A DNA stretch of 64,000 nucleotides, from assembly GCF_000278115.1 (NCBI RefSeq), contig NZ_JH725116.1, positions 92,517 through 156,516 on the forward strand. The letters run 5' to 3'. The stretch comes from Bartonella sp. DB5-6. GTDB taxonomy: Bacteria; Pseudomonadota; Alphaproteobacteria; Rhizobiales; Rhizobiaceae. A model generated the notes under the pieces. The model saw only the letters and a program-made list of their open reading frames with translations, ran no database searches and was not told the DNA's origin. A program made the position numbers and the translations under genes. Shown piece by piece: positions 36,729 through 44,035 of this stretch (position 1 is the stretch's first letter; each line of letters starts with the position of its first letter).

Positions 36729-37487
36729 ATGACAGTTAAAAAGAAGTATGAATCTACTGATGAAACAATCGAAGTTAATGGAGTTACGCTTCACCGTATA
36801 CGTGCTTTAAGAAATTTTAGAGATGTGTACGCAGGTGACTTAGGTGGCTTTATTGAAAATGAAAGCAATTTAAGTCATGAGGGAGACTGTTGGGTTGGGG
36901 ACGATGCAAAGGTTTATGGTAGTGCTAGGGTTTACGGTCGAGCCAAGGTTTTTGGTAATGCCAACGTTTATGATAACGCTCATGTTTATGGCAATGCCAT
37001 TGTTTATTTTGATGCTAAAGTTTTTGATAATGCACATGTATACGGTACAGCAATAATTTGTGGAAATGCCCGTGTGTGTGGTAATGCATGGATTGATACA
37101 GGTTATATTAGTGGTTGTGATTTAGTTAATAGTAGTAAAAAGAAATACGAACTTACAGACGATACAGTTGATCTCGGTCCTTTCAAGTTACACCGAATAC
37201 GAGCATTGAGAAGCTTTGGCAAAGTAAAGAAAGGTGATTTAGGTGGCTGGGTAGAGAGTGAAGAGAACCTCAGTCACGAAGGTAATTGTTGGATTAGTGG
37301 TTTGGGGGCTGTTTTTGGTGGCGGCAGATTACGTGGTGATCACCTAGTTCCAAACTTTAATTACATTTCCAATACGACTTATAAATTGTCTATGTTAACA
37401 CCACAACAATACATGGCATCTCTACCTTGGCACCGTAGAATATGGGAGCGACTCCGTTATTATTGGGAGTGCGGAATATGGCTTTAG
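36729..37487 (+). CDS. YdcK-like beta-helix protein with two N-terminal modules, paralogue E
   Basis: The 252-residue protein has a first module (about 5-58), eleven or so hexapeptides (60-125), then a second complete module at 139-190 (KKYELTDDTVDLGPFKLHRIR, KKGDLGGWVE, NLSHEGNCW) followed by only a few repeat-like residues. The C-terminus is unrelated and rich in W, Y and R (WHRRIWERLRYYWE). I chose the ATG at 36729, about 10 bases after GAGG; a GTG at 36720 is too close to that site. It is probably a fusion of two adjacent paralogues. Confidence 0.8.
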   Translation: MTVKKKYESTDETIEVNGVTLHRIRALRNFRDVYAGDLGGFIENESNLSHEGDCWVGDDAKVYGSARVYGRAKVFGNANVYDNAHVYGNAIVYFDAKVFDNAHVYGTAIICGNARVCGNAWIDTGYISGCDLVNSSKKKYELTDDTVDLGPFKLHRIRALRSFGKVKKGDLGGWVESEENLSHEGNCWISGLGAVFGGGRLRGDHLVPNFNYISNTTYKLSMLTPQQYMASLPWHRRIWERLRYYWECGIWL

Positions 37488-38137
37488 CTATTAGAATTAT
37501 TCATGAAGAGCTTTCTTTTAAATAGTTTATCAAACCACGTTTTGTTTTGCTGGTTTGTCCACCGGAAAAAACCAAGACAAAACTTGGTTTCAAGCGCTGC
37601 TTCTGGATCATTACATGAGGTGTGTTCAACTACGATGGTTATAGGTTTTCTTAAACATGGTTTTTGTGGGTGTATGGTAAACCAAAGAGTCAATTTACTT
37701 TTGGCTTTTATACTAAAAAGATCAAAAAATCCCAAATGGTTAGGATCTAATTTTGGGTCTATTAAATCAATATACTTATCGCTTTTTAAAGCGATTTTCT
37801 TTGCATTTTTACGTTTTTTAGAATCTGAGATACCTTCGGTAGGATCTGGGTAGAGTGCTTCAGTAAATATAAATGGGTGTTTTTTAGGTATTTTGATGTG
37901 ATTTATTTTGATTATTTGGTTTGTAGGATTGTAAATGGCTAATTCCAATTCAACTTCAAGGTCACTAGGATGCTCTGGAGACAGATGTTCATAAACTGTA
38001 CGTACAGTACAGTTTTGCAACTTTTGTCCTAAACATTTTTCTTTTTGTTCTTTGTAGCTTTTATACAAAACAAAAAGTAGAGAGAACGTACTAATGATTA
38101 AAGAAATACATTCATATGTTGTTGGTGTATCTTCCAT
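37484..38137 (-). CDS. Membrane-anchored protein of unknown function
   Basis: From the ATG at 38137 the product has 217 residues with one N-terminal membrane helix (CISLIISTFSLLFVLY). The soluble part (about 30-200) has beta-rich blocks (LEVELELAIYNPTNQIIKINHI, KLTLWFTIHP) and ends in a basic tail. It runs against the surrounding rightward early genes, which suggests a separately expressed lysogenic gene. Starts further upstream would run into the RuvC-like gene. I recognise no family. Confidence 0.6.
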   Translation of the reverse strand: MEDTPTTYECISLIISTFSLLFVLYKSYKEQKEKCLGQKLQNCTVRTVYEHLSPEHPSDLEVELELAIYNPTNQIIKINHIKIPKKHPFIFTEALYPDPTEGISDSKKRKNAKKIALKSDKYIDLIDPKLDPNHLGFFDLFSIKAKSKLTLWFTIHPQKPCLRKPITIVVEHTSCNDPEAALETKFCLGFFRWTNQQNKTWFDKLFKRKLFMNNSNS

Positions 38138-38202
38138 ATTTTTCTCAGCCCGCTTTTGGAAAAAGACAATCCTATAAAACACATTTTGTATGGAGAGGCG
38201 CG

Positions 38203-38676
38203 GTGAATAACACGATTCTTTGTTTTGATCTAGGTACGAAGACGGGGTGGGCGATACGTGGTGCAAGTGGTGACATATTCAGTGGTACCGTGAATTTTCA
38301 ACCAAGTCGTTTTGAAAGCGGTGGGATGCGTTACTTGCGCTTTAAGAGATGGCTATCAGAAATAAAGCAGACAGCAGATGGAATTGATGCGGTGTATTTT
38401 GAAGAGGTGCACCGGCATATTGGTACAGATGCTGCGCATGTGTACGGTGGTTTATTAGGTCACTTAACGGCTTGGTGTGAACAGCATCAGATACCGTATG
38501 AGGGTATACCGGTTTGTACGATTAAGAAAGTGACGACAGGCAAGGGGAATGCGTCGAAAGAAGAGATGATTAAGGCGGTGCGTGCAAAAGGGCACAATCC
38601 AAAAGATGACAACGAAGCAGATGCTTTAGCAATTTTATATTTAGTTAAAGAAAGGGAATTGGGGTATGTCCAGTAA
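38203..38676 (+). CDS. RuvC-like Holliday junction resolvase
   Basis: The GTG at 38203, with GGAGAGG upstream, gives 157 residues. The RNase H-like fold is shown by CFDLGTKTGW (D9), AVYFEEVH (E67/E68) and DDNEADALAILYL (D136, D140), the acidic set used for metal-dependent cleavage. Phage RuvC-like enzymes resolve branched DNA before packaging. It overlaps the next gene by 11 bases. Confidence 0.85.
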   Translation: MNNTILCFDLGTKTGWAIRGASGDIFSGTVNFQPSRFESGGMRYLRFKRWLSEIKQTADGIDAVYFEEVHRHIGTDAAHVYGGLLGHLTAWCEQHQIPYEGIPVCTIKKVTTGKGNASKEEMIKAVRAKGHNPKDDNEADALAILYLVKERELGYVQ

Positions 38677-39808
38677 ATTACCGTGGACGAGACTTAATAC
38701 AGACCAGTGGCTATTTAAACTCTCTGATTTACCGCCTATGGAAGTCAATGTTTATGTGAAGTTGCGGATAAGAATGTTACACACGCGTGAACCTCTTTTG
38801 AATGATTCACGAATATTATCTCATTTTACTTGTTGTTCAGTAAAAAGATTTCAAAAGGCATTAGAGTATTTATTTAGATCTGGACACATCATTTGTTTAG
38901 AAGATGGTCGTTTGTGGAGTTCAGATGTTGAGGAAGAACTCAATAACTCAAACGAAAATTTAAATAAATTTTCAGAGAGAGCACAGAAGGCAGCGCAAGC
39001 AAAATGGGCAAAACATCATAAAGCAAAAACAATTAGTGATGATCAAGATGCTAAGCATGATGCTAAAGCAATGCTTAAGGATGCTAAGCATGATGCTAAC
39101 GGTATGCTTAAGAATGCTAAGCATAATGCTAAGCATGACGCTAGCAATGCACAAGCAATGCTTAATTATGCCATTAACAATAACAATAACATATATAATA
39201 AAAAAACTAATACTATCGTATTAGCAAAAAAAGAAATTGGTTCTGAAAATTTAGAAACAATCGATTTGGTTCAAGAGCCAACGGAGGTTCATGATCTCGA
39301 GAGCCAATCAGATCAAATCGCAACCTCATCAGAAAACCAACCTCCCATTCACGAGCAAGAGAGCGTTCCAGAAAAAGCAAAGCGGGTTAGAAATGACTGG
39401 GGCTGTCGTATCCCTGATGATTTCGAACCCGATTACGCTTTTGCCATTGCAGAGGGGTTGCCTCCAGAGCGTGTGAAAGTCGAAATCGCAAAGTTTCGAG
39501 ATTTTTGGAAAGCTAAAGCAGGTAAGGATGCACGCAAAACGGATTGGAAAGCAACGTGGAGAAACTGGGTGCGAAAGGCTATCGAGGATTTAGAGAAAGG
39601 AAAAAATTATGGAAAACAAACCAATTCCCAAACAGGACAACAGCGCGGGTGGAATTATCGAGTTGCACAGCACATGTCCGATATCAAAAATTCAGATAGT
39701 GTTTACAAATTTTTATTCGAGGATGGAGAAAGAACCACCATTCCTTTGGAAAATGGGTCAAAAGCCCTCGATTGTAGAAGTGGAGAGAGTTACTTCATTA
39801 GTCAATGA
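38666..39808 (+). CDS. Phage replication protein, DUF1376-type N-terminus
   Basis: The 380-residue protein begins with a winged-helix-like DUF1376-type domain (about 1-100: WTRLNTDQWLFKLSDL, RMLHTREPLL, SVKRFQKALEYLF). A repetitive linker follows (DAKHDAKAMLK three times, 128-160). After a low-complexity segment comes a C-terminal replisome-organiser-like part (VRNDWGCRIPDDFEPDYAFA, WKATWRNWVRKA). It probably opens the phage origin and recruits host helicase. The gene contains the likely origin (repeat feature at 39047). Its last 200 bases overlap the next frame. Confidence 0.78.
   Translation: MSSKLPWTRLNTDQWLFKLSDLPPMEVNVYVKLRIRMLHTREPLLNDSRILSHFTCCSVKRFQKALEYLFRSGHIICLEDGRLWSSDVEEELNNSNENLNKFSERAQKAAQAKWAKHHKAKTISDDQDAKHDAKAMLKDAKHDANGMLKNAKHNAKHDASNAQAMLNYAINNNNNIYNKKTNTIVLAKKEIGSENLETIDLVQEPTEVHDLESQSDQIATSSENQPPIHEQESVPEKAKRVRNDWGCRIPDDFEPDYAFAIAEGLPPERVKVEIAKFRDFWKAKAGKDARKTDWKATWRNWVRKAIEDLEKGKNYGKQTNSQTGQQRGWNYRVAQHMSDIKNSDSVYKFLFEDGERTTIPLENGSKALDCRSGESYFISQ
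39047..39145 (+). repeat. Three 33-bp tandem repeats inside the replication gene (candidate origin iterons)
   Basis: Units at 39047-39079, 39080-39112 and 39113-39145 share GATGCTAAGCATGATGCTAA at their start with some substitutions, each containing the near-palindrome ATGCTAAGCAT. A very AT-rich stretch follows (about 39171-39215, AACAATAACAATAACATATA). Iterons within an initiator gene beside an AT-rich segment is the layout of the lambda origin in gene O. Confidence 0.65.
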
Positions 39809-40214
39809 TGCGTTGAAAAAGCTTGAAAAAAAAGCGAGCGAAGAGGAAATCCAAACGACGTATCTTGTCCTTTCAAGTGGTCTCAAAAGCCAATTGGGAT
39901 CAGACGCAAAATCAACAGCGCTTGCGTATCTTTACGCTCTTGAAGGTGTGAGCAGCTGGGTATTGCAAACAGCAACAAAGAACGTTTTGAAAGGCAAAGC
40001 AGAGGGATTAAATCCAACATTTATGCCCTCAACAGCAGATTTTTATCGTTATTGCGAAAAGCTTGAAAGCGATATTCGCTTTCGTGCAAATCGCCTTCTA
40101 AAGAACCTTGAAAAGCCTGAAAAAGGAACAAATCAAAAGGCACCGATGCCATCAGAACGCATTGAAAAGCTTCAAAAAGAACTTGAAGAGATTTTAAAGG
40201 GCATTGAAGGATAA
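39609..40214 (+). CDS. Phage protein of unknown function, overlapping the replication gene
   Basis: The ATG at 39609 has AGAAAGGAAA upstream and gives 201 residues, but this overlaps the replication gene by 200 bases in another frame. Later ATGs at 39723 or 39753 are also possible and would leave a smaller overlap. The main part is helical and charged (VTSLVNDALKKLEKKASEEE, ALAYLYALEGVSSWVLQTATKNVL), with a C-terminal coiled coil. No family recognised; the setting suggests a replication accessory role. Confidence 0.6.
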   Translation: MENKPIPKQDNSAGGIIELHSTCPISKIQIVFTNFYSRMEKEPPFLWKMGQKPSIVEVERVTSLVNDALKKLEKKASEEEIQTTYLVLSSGLKSQLGSDAKSTALAYLYALEGVSSWVLQTATKNVLKGKAEGLNPTFMPSTADFYRYCEKLESDIRFRANRLLKNLEKPEKGTNQKAPMPSERIEKLQKELEEILKGIEG

Positions 40215-40225
40215 ACAGCAAAGTA

Positions 40226-40357
40226 GTGAAATTTGCTGAACGTTTTGAGAATAGATATGCGTTTAAATTGACAGAAAGACACCGTACAGAGCGATTTAAA
40301 GATTTTATGATAAAAACTACATTGAAATTAAAAACGCTTCTGTACGGTCCATTTTGA
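40226..40357 (+). CDS. Possible 43-residue protein spanning an inverted repeat
   Basis: A GTG at 40226 opens a frame of 43 residues (KFAERFENRYAFKLTERHR and on) without a good binding site. The interval also holds an inverted repeat: CCGTACAGAGCG at 40282-40293 against CGCTTCTGTACGG at 40335-40347, with about 40 bases between. The repeat may be the more meaningful feature. Confidence 0.25.
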   Translation: MKFAERFENRYAFKLTERHRTERFKDFMIKTTLKLKTLLYGPF

Positions 40358-40395
40358 GGCAAATAGACACATTGGTAAAATTATGGACTAAAAGC

Positions 40396-40743
40396 ATGAG
40401 GATTTTAAAACATTTGTTCTTAAAAAACCGTAAACAGCCAATGCAAAAAAAGTTTATCGCAACAGCTGTTGGCTATGTCCCATGGGGGGACGGAGCGGCA
40501 GAGTATTTTTACAACCTCTACGAATATCCTGATGGCACAAGAGAGTGTGAAAAGTTTGATGGCGGACAGTATTATACCACACCAGAAAATGCGGATTTTA
40601 GTACCAAAGCGCAAGTGAAAGCGTGGGTTTATGGAGGTAATGTTCCGAAAAGCGTTCTCAATTACGAACCTCTCATAGATGAGATCAATAAAGAGATCAA
40701 AAAATTATCGAAAACCACAGGAAATAAATATGTTTACAGATAA
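40396..40743 (+). CDS. Small prophage protein of unknown function
   Basis: The ATG at 40396 gives 115 residues starting MRILKHLFLKNRKQPMQ. Other possible starts are a TTG at 40354 and an ATG at 40441; none has a clear binding site. The middle (VGYVPWGDGAAEYFYNLYEYPDGTRECEKFDGG) is aromatic-rich and looks like a small beta domain. The 3' end overlaps the next gene by 14 bases. No family recognised. Confidence 0.5.
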   Translation: MRILKHLFLKNRKQPMQKKFIATAVGYVPWGDGAAEYFYNLYEYPDGTRECEKFDGGQYYTTPENADFSTKAQVKAWVYGGNVPKSVLNYEPLIDEINKEIKKLSKTTGNKYVYR

Positions 40744-41245
40744 ACAACTAAGAGCCTTGTTTGGCATTATAACTTTTATATTTTTATGTTTTTTAGGAAT
40801 TAAAAAAAATCTTGACTTTATTCAGAGTATTTTGACATTCGCATCTGTTTCTTTGGTAATAGTCACAACGGTTTTTGCAATTTTATGCAATTCCAATATC
40901 CCTTTTGAGTTGCAAAACAACCCAAAATACAAATGCGGAAATACAACAGGTTGGAAGATATTAACACGTGATTTACAACAGTATATGCATAGACTTTTAA
41001 AGCTAATAAGTTTAGCGCTTGTCGTTTTAATTTTCCCAAGTAGTTATAAAGAAACTGTTTCTTTGTCTGTCGTTTCTAATTACGTGGAATACAAGCTTTC
41101 TTTTCCATTAGATACTGTACTTTGGTACTCAGATATTGCTCTTTGGTATTCTTTTTTAGTTTGTGTATTGTTTCTTATGTTACATACACGCAGTTTAATA
41201 AATATATCTATTTACACACTACAGTGCTCAGTTAAAAAGCCATAG
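40730..41245 (+). CDS. Prophage membrane protein of unknown function
   Basis: From the ATG at 40730, preceded by AGGAAATAA, the 171-residue product has about four hydrophobic segments (LFGIITFIFLCFLGI, ILTFASVSLVIVTTVFAIL, LLKLISLALVVLIF, FLVCVLFLMLHT). No signal cleavage site is apparent. The arrangement could suit a superinfection-exclusion or holin-like protein, but the sequence gives no specific support for either. Confidence 0.6.
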   Translation: MFTDKQLRALFGIITFIFLCFLGIKKNLDFIQSILTFASVSLVIVTTVFAILCNSNIPFELQNNPKYKCGNTTGWKILTRDLQQYMHRLLKLISLALVVLIFPSSYKETVSLSVVSNYVEYKLSFPLDTVLWYSDIALWYSFLVCVLFLMLHTRSLINISIYTLQCSVKKP

Positions 41246-41652
41246 TAAAATTTCCTATTTTATACTTTTTTACAAAGACTTCATTCTTATGACCTTATAG
41301 ACAGCAAGCTAGAAAAAGCGCTTAATATTCAATTAGGTAAGCATCAAAATGAAAAAATATGAAAAAATAAAAAATACGTATTGACATTAAAAGAAGGTTC
41401 GTTTAGAAGGACGTCAAGTGTGTAGAAACACTTACGAATAGCGGATAGGTTACGAAACAGCCTCTCCCATGCCTTTAAGAAACTGACTTTCTTTTATGCT
41501 ATTATTGGCATATAACGATTTTGTCGGGCGTAGTATGTTATACAATACCCTTTTTAGGGGAAAGCATACAGCGGACTATTCGCCGTGTTTCTAGCGCCCG
41601 ACGCCCTTATAGGGTGTCAATAGAAACCTTTTTTACGAATAGGATTACTAGC
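41246..41652 (+). other. Non-coding interval with hairpins before the sixth beta-helix gene
   Basis: About 400 bases hold no convincing gene. A TTGACA at 41381-41386 could be a -35 box with a weak -10. A perfect hairpin follows (AAGTGT/ACACTT, 41415-41432) and then a larger predicted structure (41523-41602). Transcription toward the beta-helix gene at 41653 is likely to begin here. Confidence 0.5.
41523..41602 (+). ncRNA. Candidate structured RNA or leader (three-way junction)
   Basis: GTCGGGCG at 41523-41530 pairs perfectly with CGCCCGAC at 41595-41602 and the stem extends by TAG/CTA with one bulge. Inside, GTATG pairs with CATAC around a CCCT/AGGG hairpin, and GCG/CGC forms a second arm. 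The fold was found by eye on an 80-base span. It sits about 50 bases before the start of paralogue F and could be a cis-acting leader or a separate small RNA. Confidence 0.4.
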
Positions 41653-42423
41653 ATGAATGCTACAGTAAAAAATCAAAAAACATCTCCAAAATATGAACTT
41701 ACTAATGAAAACTGCGTTGTTAACGGTGTGACTTTACACCGCATTAGAGCTATTAGAGATTTTGCTGATGTAAAAGCTGGGGACCTCGGGGGCTTTATTG
41801 AAAATGAAAGCAACCTTTCTCATGATGGCAATTGCTGGGTGTATGATGATGCTATGGTTATTCAAGCAAGCGTTTCCGAAAATGCCAAAATACGCAATAA
41901 AGCCTGCGTTGTGAATTGGGCTAGGGTTTATGGTAATGCCGTGATTAGTGATAAGGCATGGGTTTTGAATGATAAGGCACATGTTTATGACAATGCAGTC
42001 ATTAATGGCAATGCAAAAATTGGAGGCTATGTTTTTGGCAATGCTGTTGTGAGTGATAATGCCGTTATTACAGAGGGGGCTCTTATTTACGATAATGCCC
42101 GTGTTTATGAAAATGCGTATGTGAGTGGGCTTGTGTTTAATGATGCCCATGTCTATGGGAAATCACGCCTTGCTGCGTGGTCAAAAGCTTATGGAAATGC
42201 TCATGTTTTTGATAACGCTATAGTTTATGATGGTAGCAATATTTATGACAATGCCAAGGTTTCTGGCTCGGCGCGTGTTGGTCCCTGTGCAAAAATTCAC
42301 GATAATGCTCATGTGAGTGGCAAGGCACAAATTTGCCAATTTACAACGATTTATGGCAATGCTGTGCTTAAAGAAAATAAGAAATTTTCTGAAGATGTCT
42401 GTGGTGATGATAAAGCAGCGTAA
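41653..42423 (+). CDS. YdcK-like hexapeptide beta-helix protein, paralogue F
   Basis: This is the longest uninterrupted helix of the set at 256 residues. The N-terminal module (PKYELTNENCVVNGVTLHRIR, DVKAGDLGGFIENESNLSHDG) is closest to paralogue E. About thirty hexapeptides follow (NAVVSDNAVIT, NARVYENAYVSG, NAKVSGSARVG). I chose the ATG at 41653 with AGGAT upstream; the open frame further 5' crosses the structured leader. It lies apart from the other copies between a membrane protein and ssb, with its own non-coding leader and a hairpin after it. Confidence 0.85.
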   Translation: MNATVKNQKTSPKYELTNENCVVNGVTLHRIRAIRDFADVKAGDLGGFIENESNLSHDGNCWVYDDAMVIQASVSENAKIRNKACVVNWARVYGNAVISDKAWVLNDKAHVYDNAVINGNAKIGGYVFGNAVVSDNAVITEGALIYDNARVYENAYVSGLVFNDAHVYGKSRLAAWSKAYGNAHVFDNAIVYDGSNIYDNAKVSGSARVGPCAKIHDNAHVSGKAQICQFTTIYGNAVLKENKKFSEDVCGDDKAA

Positions 42424-42741
42424 ATAAAATAACGGCGCGGGGGGCTGCTTTATAGCAAAAAAACCGCATCAAAATGAATTGATACGGCTTTTATGATCAA
42501 AAAAATAGCGATCTAAATAAACGATTAAAATGATCAATCGAAATTAAAAGAACATCTCTTTATTGCACAAAACGTATCAAAATGCAAGCTGTTAAATAAA
42601 GTAAAAATGGGATTCATTCTTTAGATTCAGTGTGTTATAATAAATTTCGTTTGTAATTACACACCATAATGTGTTATACCACCATCAGTTGTGAGTTCAT
42701 TTTGTTCTAAGTACTATTTTCCATTAAAGGACAGAAAGCAA
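42424..42741 (+). other. Non-coding interval before ssb with terminator-like hairpin
   Basis: CCGCATCAA at 42464-42472 pairs with TTGATACGG at 42479-42487 (one mismatch), followed by CTTTTAT, a likely terminator for paralogue F. The rest is AT-rich. TGTGTTATA occurs twice (near 42630 and 42670) and may include a promoter for ssb. No gene seen. Confidence 0.5.
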
Positions 42742-43182
42742 ATGCTTAATAAAGTGATCTTAATTGGTCATTTAGGTACCAATCCAGAAAGAAAAACTAT
42801 GACCTCTGGTGGTGAGGTGGTTAATTTTCGAATGGCAACTACTGAGAGCTATACAGACAAGGCAACCAATAAGAAAGTAGACAAAACAGAATGGCATTCC
42901 ATTGTGGTGTTTAATCCACACCTTGCAAAAATAGCTCTCCAGTATCTCAATAAGGGCAGCAAAGTTTATATCGAGGGGCGACTACAAACTCGTAAATGGC
43001 AAGATAAAAACGGTGTTGAACGGTATGTAACAGAAGTCATATTGCCTCAGTACAAAGGCGAGTTAAAGCTTTTAGATGGCAAAAATAATGATAATCAAGA
43101 GCAGTCATCCCCTTATGACAGAAGCTTTCAGAGACCTCTTGATATGCCTACAAACGCTTTAAATGATGAGATTCCTTTTTGA
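42742..43182 (+). CDS. ssb: Phage single-stranded DNA-binding protein
   Basis: SSB coats single-stranded DNA during replication. I chose the ATG at 42742 with AAAGGACAGAAAG upstream; this gives 146 residues starting MLNKVILIGHLGTNPE, the family N-terminus. The OB-fold runs to about residue 108 (EWHSIVVFN, KVYIEGRLQTRKWQDKNG). A short linker leads to the acidic tip DEIPF, which binds partner proteins. This is a phage copy; the host should have its own. Confidence 0.93.
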   Translation: MLNKVILIGHLGTNPERKTMTSGGEVVNFRMATTESYTDKATNKKVDKTEWHSIVVFNPHLAKIALQYLNKGSKVYIEGRLQTRKWQDKNGVERYVTEVILPQYKGELKLLDGKNNDNQEQSSPYDRSFQRPLDMPTNALNDEIPF

Positions 43183-43194
43183 GGTGGTGTGAAA

Positions 43195-43527
43195 ATGAGT
43201 GATGTAAAATTAGAGGCAGGACGTAAATCTTATCATGCTATTACAGAGCAACAGAGACAGATATTAGAGAGTCATGATGTATGTAGGCGCGATTTTAATC
43301 TTATTATAGGTATCATATTGGGGGTGGCGTCATCTATCTTTATTATGACACCACTTAGTGGTGGAGATTGGAAAAACTGGACAGCCATAATTGTAGCTTT
43401 CATTTTATTCATATGGCTATGTGTTTTGAATGAAAAAGTGCGTTCAGTGTCAGATAAAATTTGGCAAGATATTAAACAGGAATCTGGGGACATAAGTGAA
43501 AAAAAACAAAAAGAGGGGACGCCCTAA
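43195..43527 (+). CDS. Small prophage membrane protein
   Basis: The ATG at 43195, after GAGGTGGTG, gives 110 residues with two hydrophobic segments (LIIGIILGVASSIFIM and WTAIIVAFILFIWLCVL) between charged ends. It overlaps the next gene by 32 bases. No family recognised; a holin function cannot be excluded but the position is early rather than late. Confidence 0.6.
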   Translation: MSDVKLEAGRKSYHAITEQQRQILESHDVCRRDFNLIIGIILGVASSIFIMTPLSGGDWKNWTAIIVAFILFIWLCVLNEKVRSVSDKIWQDIKQESGDISEKKQKEGTP

Positions 43528-44026
43528 AATAGCAGGGCAGGTAAGAGAGCCAAATGGTCGTATAACACGTGCAAAAGCACCGCGTGAAGCCGTTGATAAA
43601 TTGGCAATAGAAATACGTGCAAAGCGCTTCGGTTTAACGCTACAGGAGGCAAAAAATCCACTTTCTGGTACTTACATAGGGCGGCTTTGTTTGCAAGGCG
43701 TACTTACACAAGAGCAATATGACGCCTCGCAACAGTATTTACAGATAAGAAACGACTATTTGTGTGCAAAAGGCTTGCCAAGTGCTGTTTATGATGAAAT
43801 GCCCTCATCAGCAGATGATAAGGCAAGAGATAAGTGGGTAGAATTTGCAACAGAACAGTTTTCTAATATGCAAGAGGCACTAAAAGAAGCCCAGTGTCTT
43901 TATAGACAGTACAATCTTTATGCAGCGCTACAGTACCTCGTTATAGAAGATCAAATGCTACCACATCTTGTGAATTCACTGCGGGTTGCTCTTGATGCGC
44001 TTCAAAAGCATTTTGATCGTAAATGA
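43496..44026 (+). CDS. Prophage protein upstream of terminase, unknown function
   Basis: The GTG at 43496 lies within the previous gene and gives 176 residues. The N-terminus is basic with an AT-hook-like KKRGRPK. The remainder is helical (EAVDKLAIEIRAKRFGLTLQEA, LYRQYNLYAALQYLVIEDQML). The position before terminase suggests a DNA-binding or packaging-related role, but this is inference from place only. Confidence 0.6.
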   Translation: MKKNKKRGRPKIAGQVREPNGRITRAKAPREAVDKLAIEIRAKRFGLTLQEAKNPLSGTYIGRLCLQGVLTQEQYDASQQYLQIRNDYLCAKGLPSAVYDEMPSSADDKARDKWVEFATEQFSNMQEALKEAQCLYRQYNLYAALQYLVIEDQMLPHLVNSLRVALDALQKHFDRK

Positions 44027-44035
44027 CAATCTCTA

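Noticed and set aside
41415-41602. Member of the known Bartonella Brt small RNA family
   Set aside because: I could not recognise the family sequence or its usual neighbour regulator gene. I keep it only as an unassigned structured RNA candidate.
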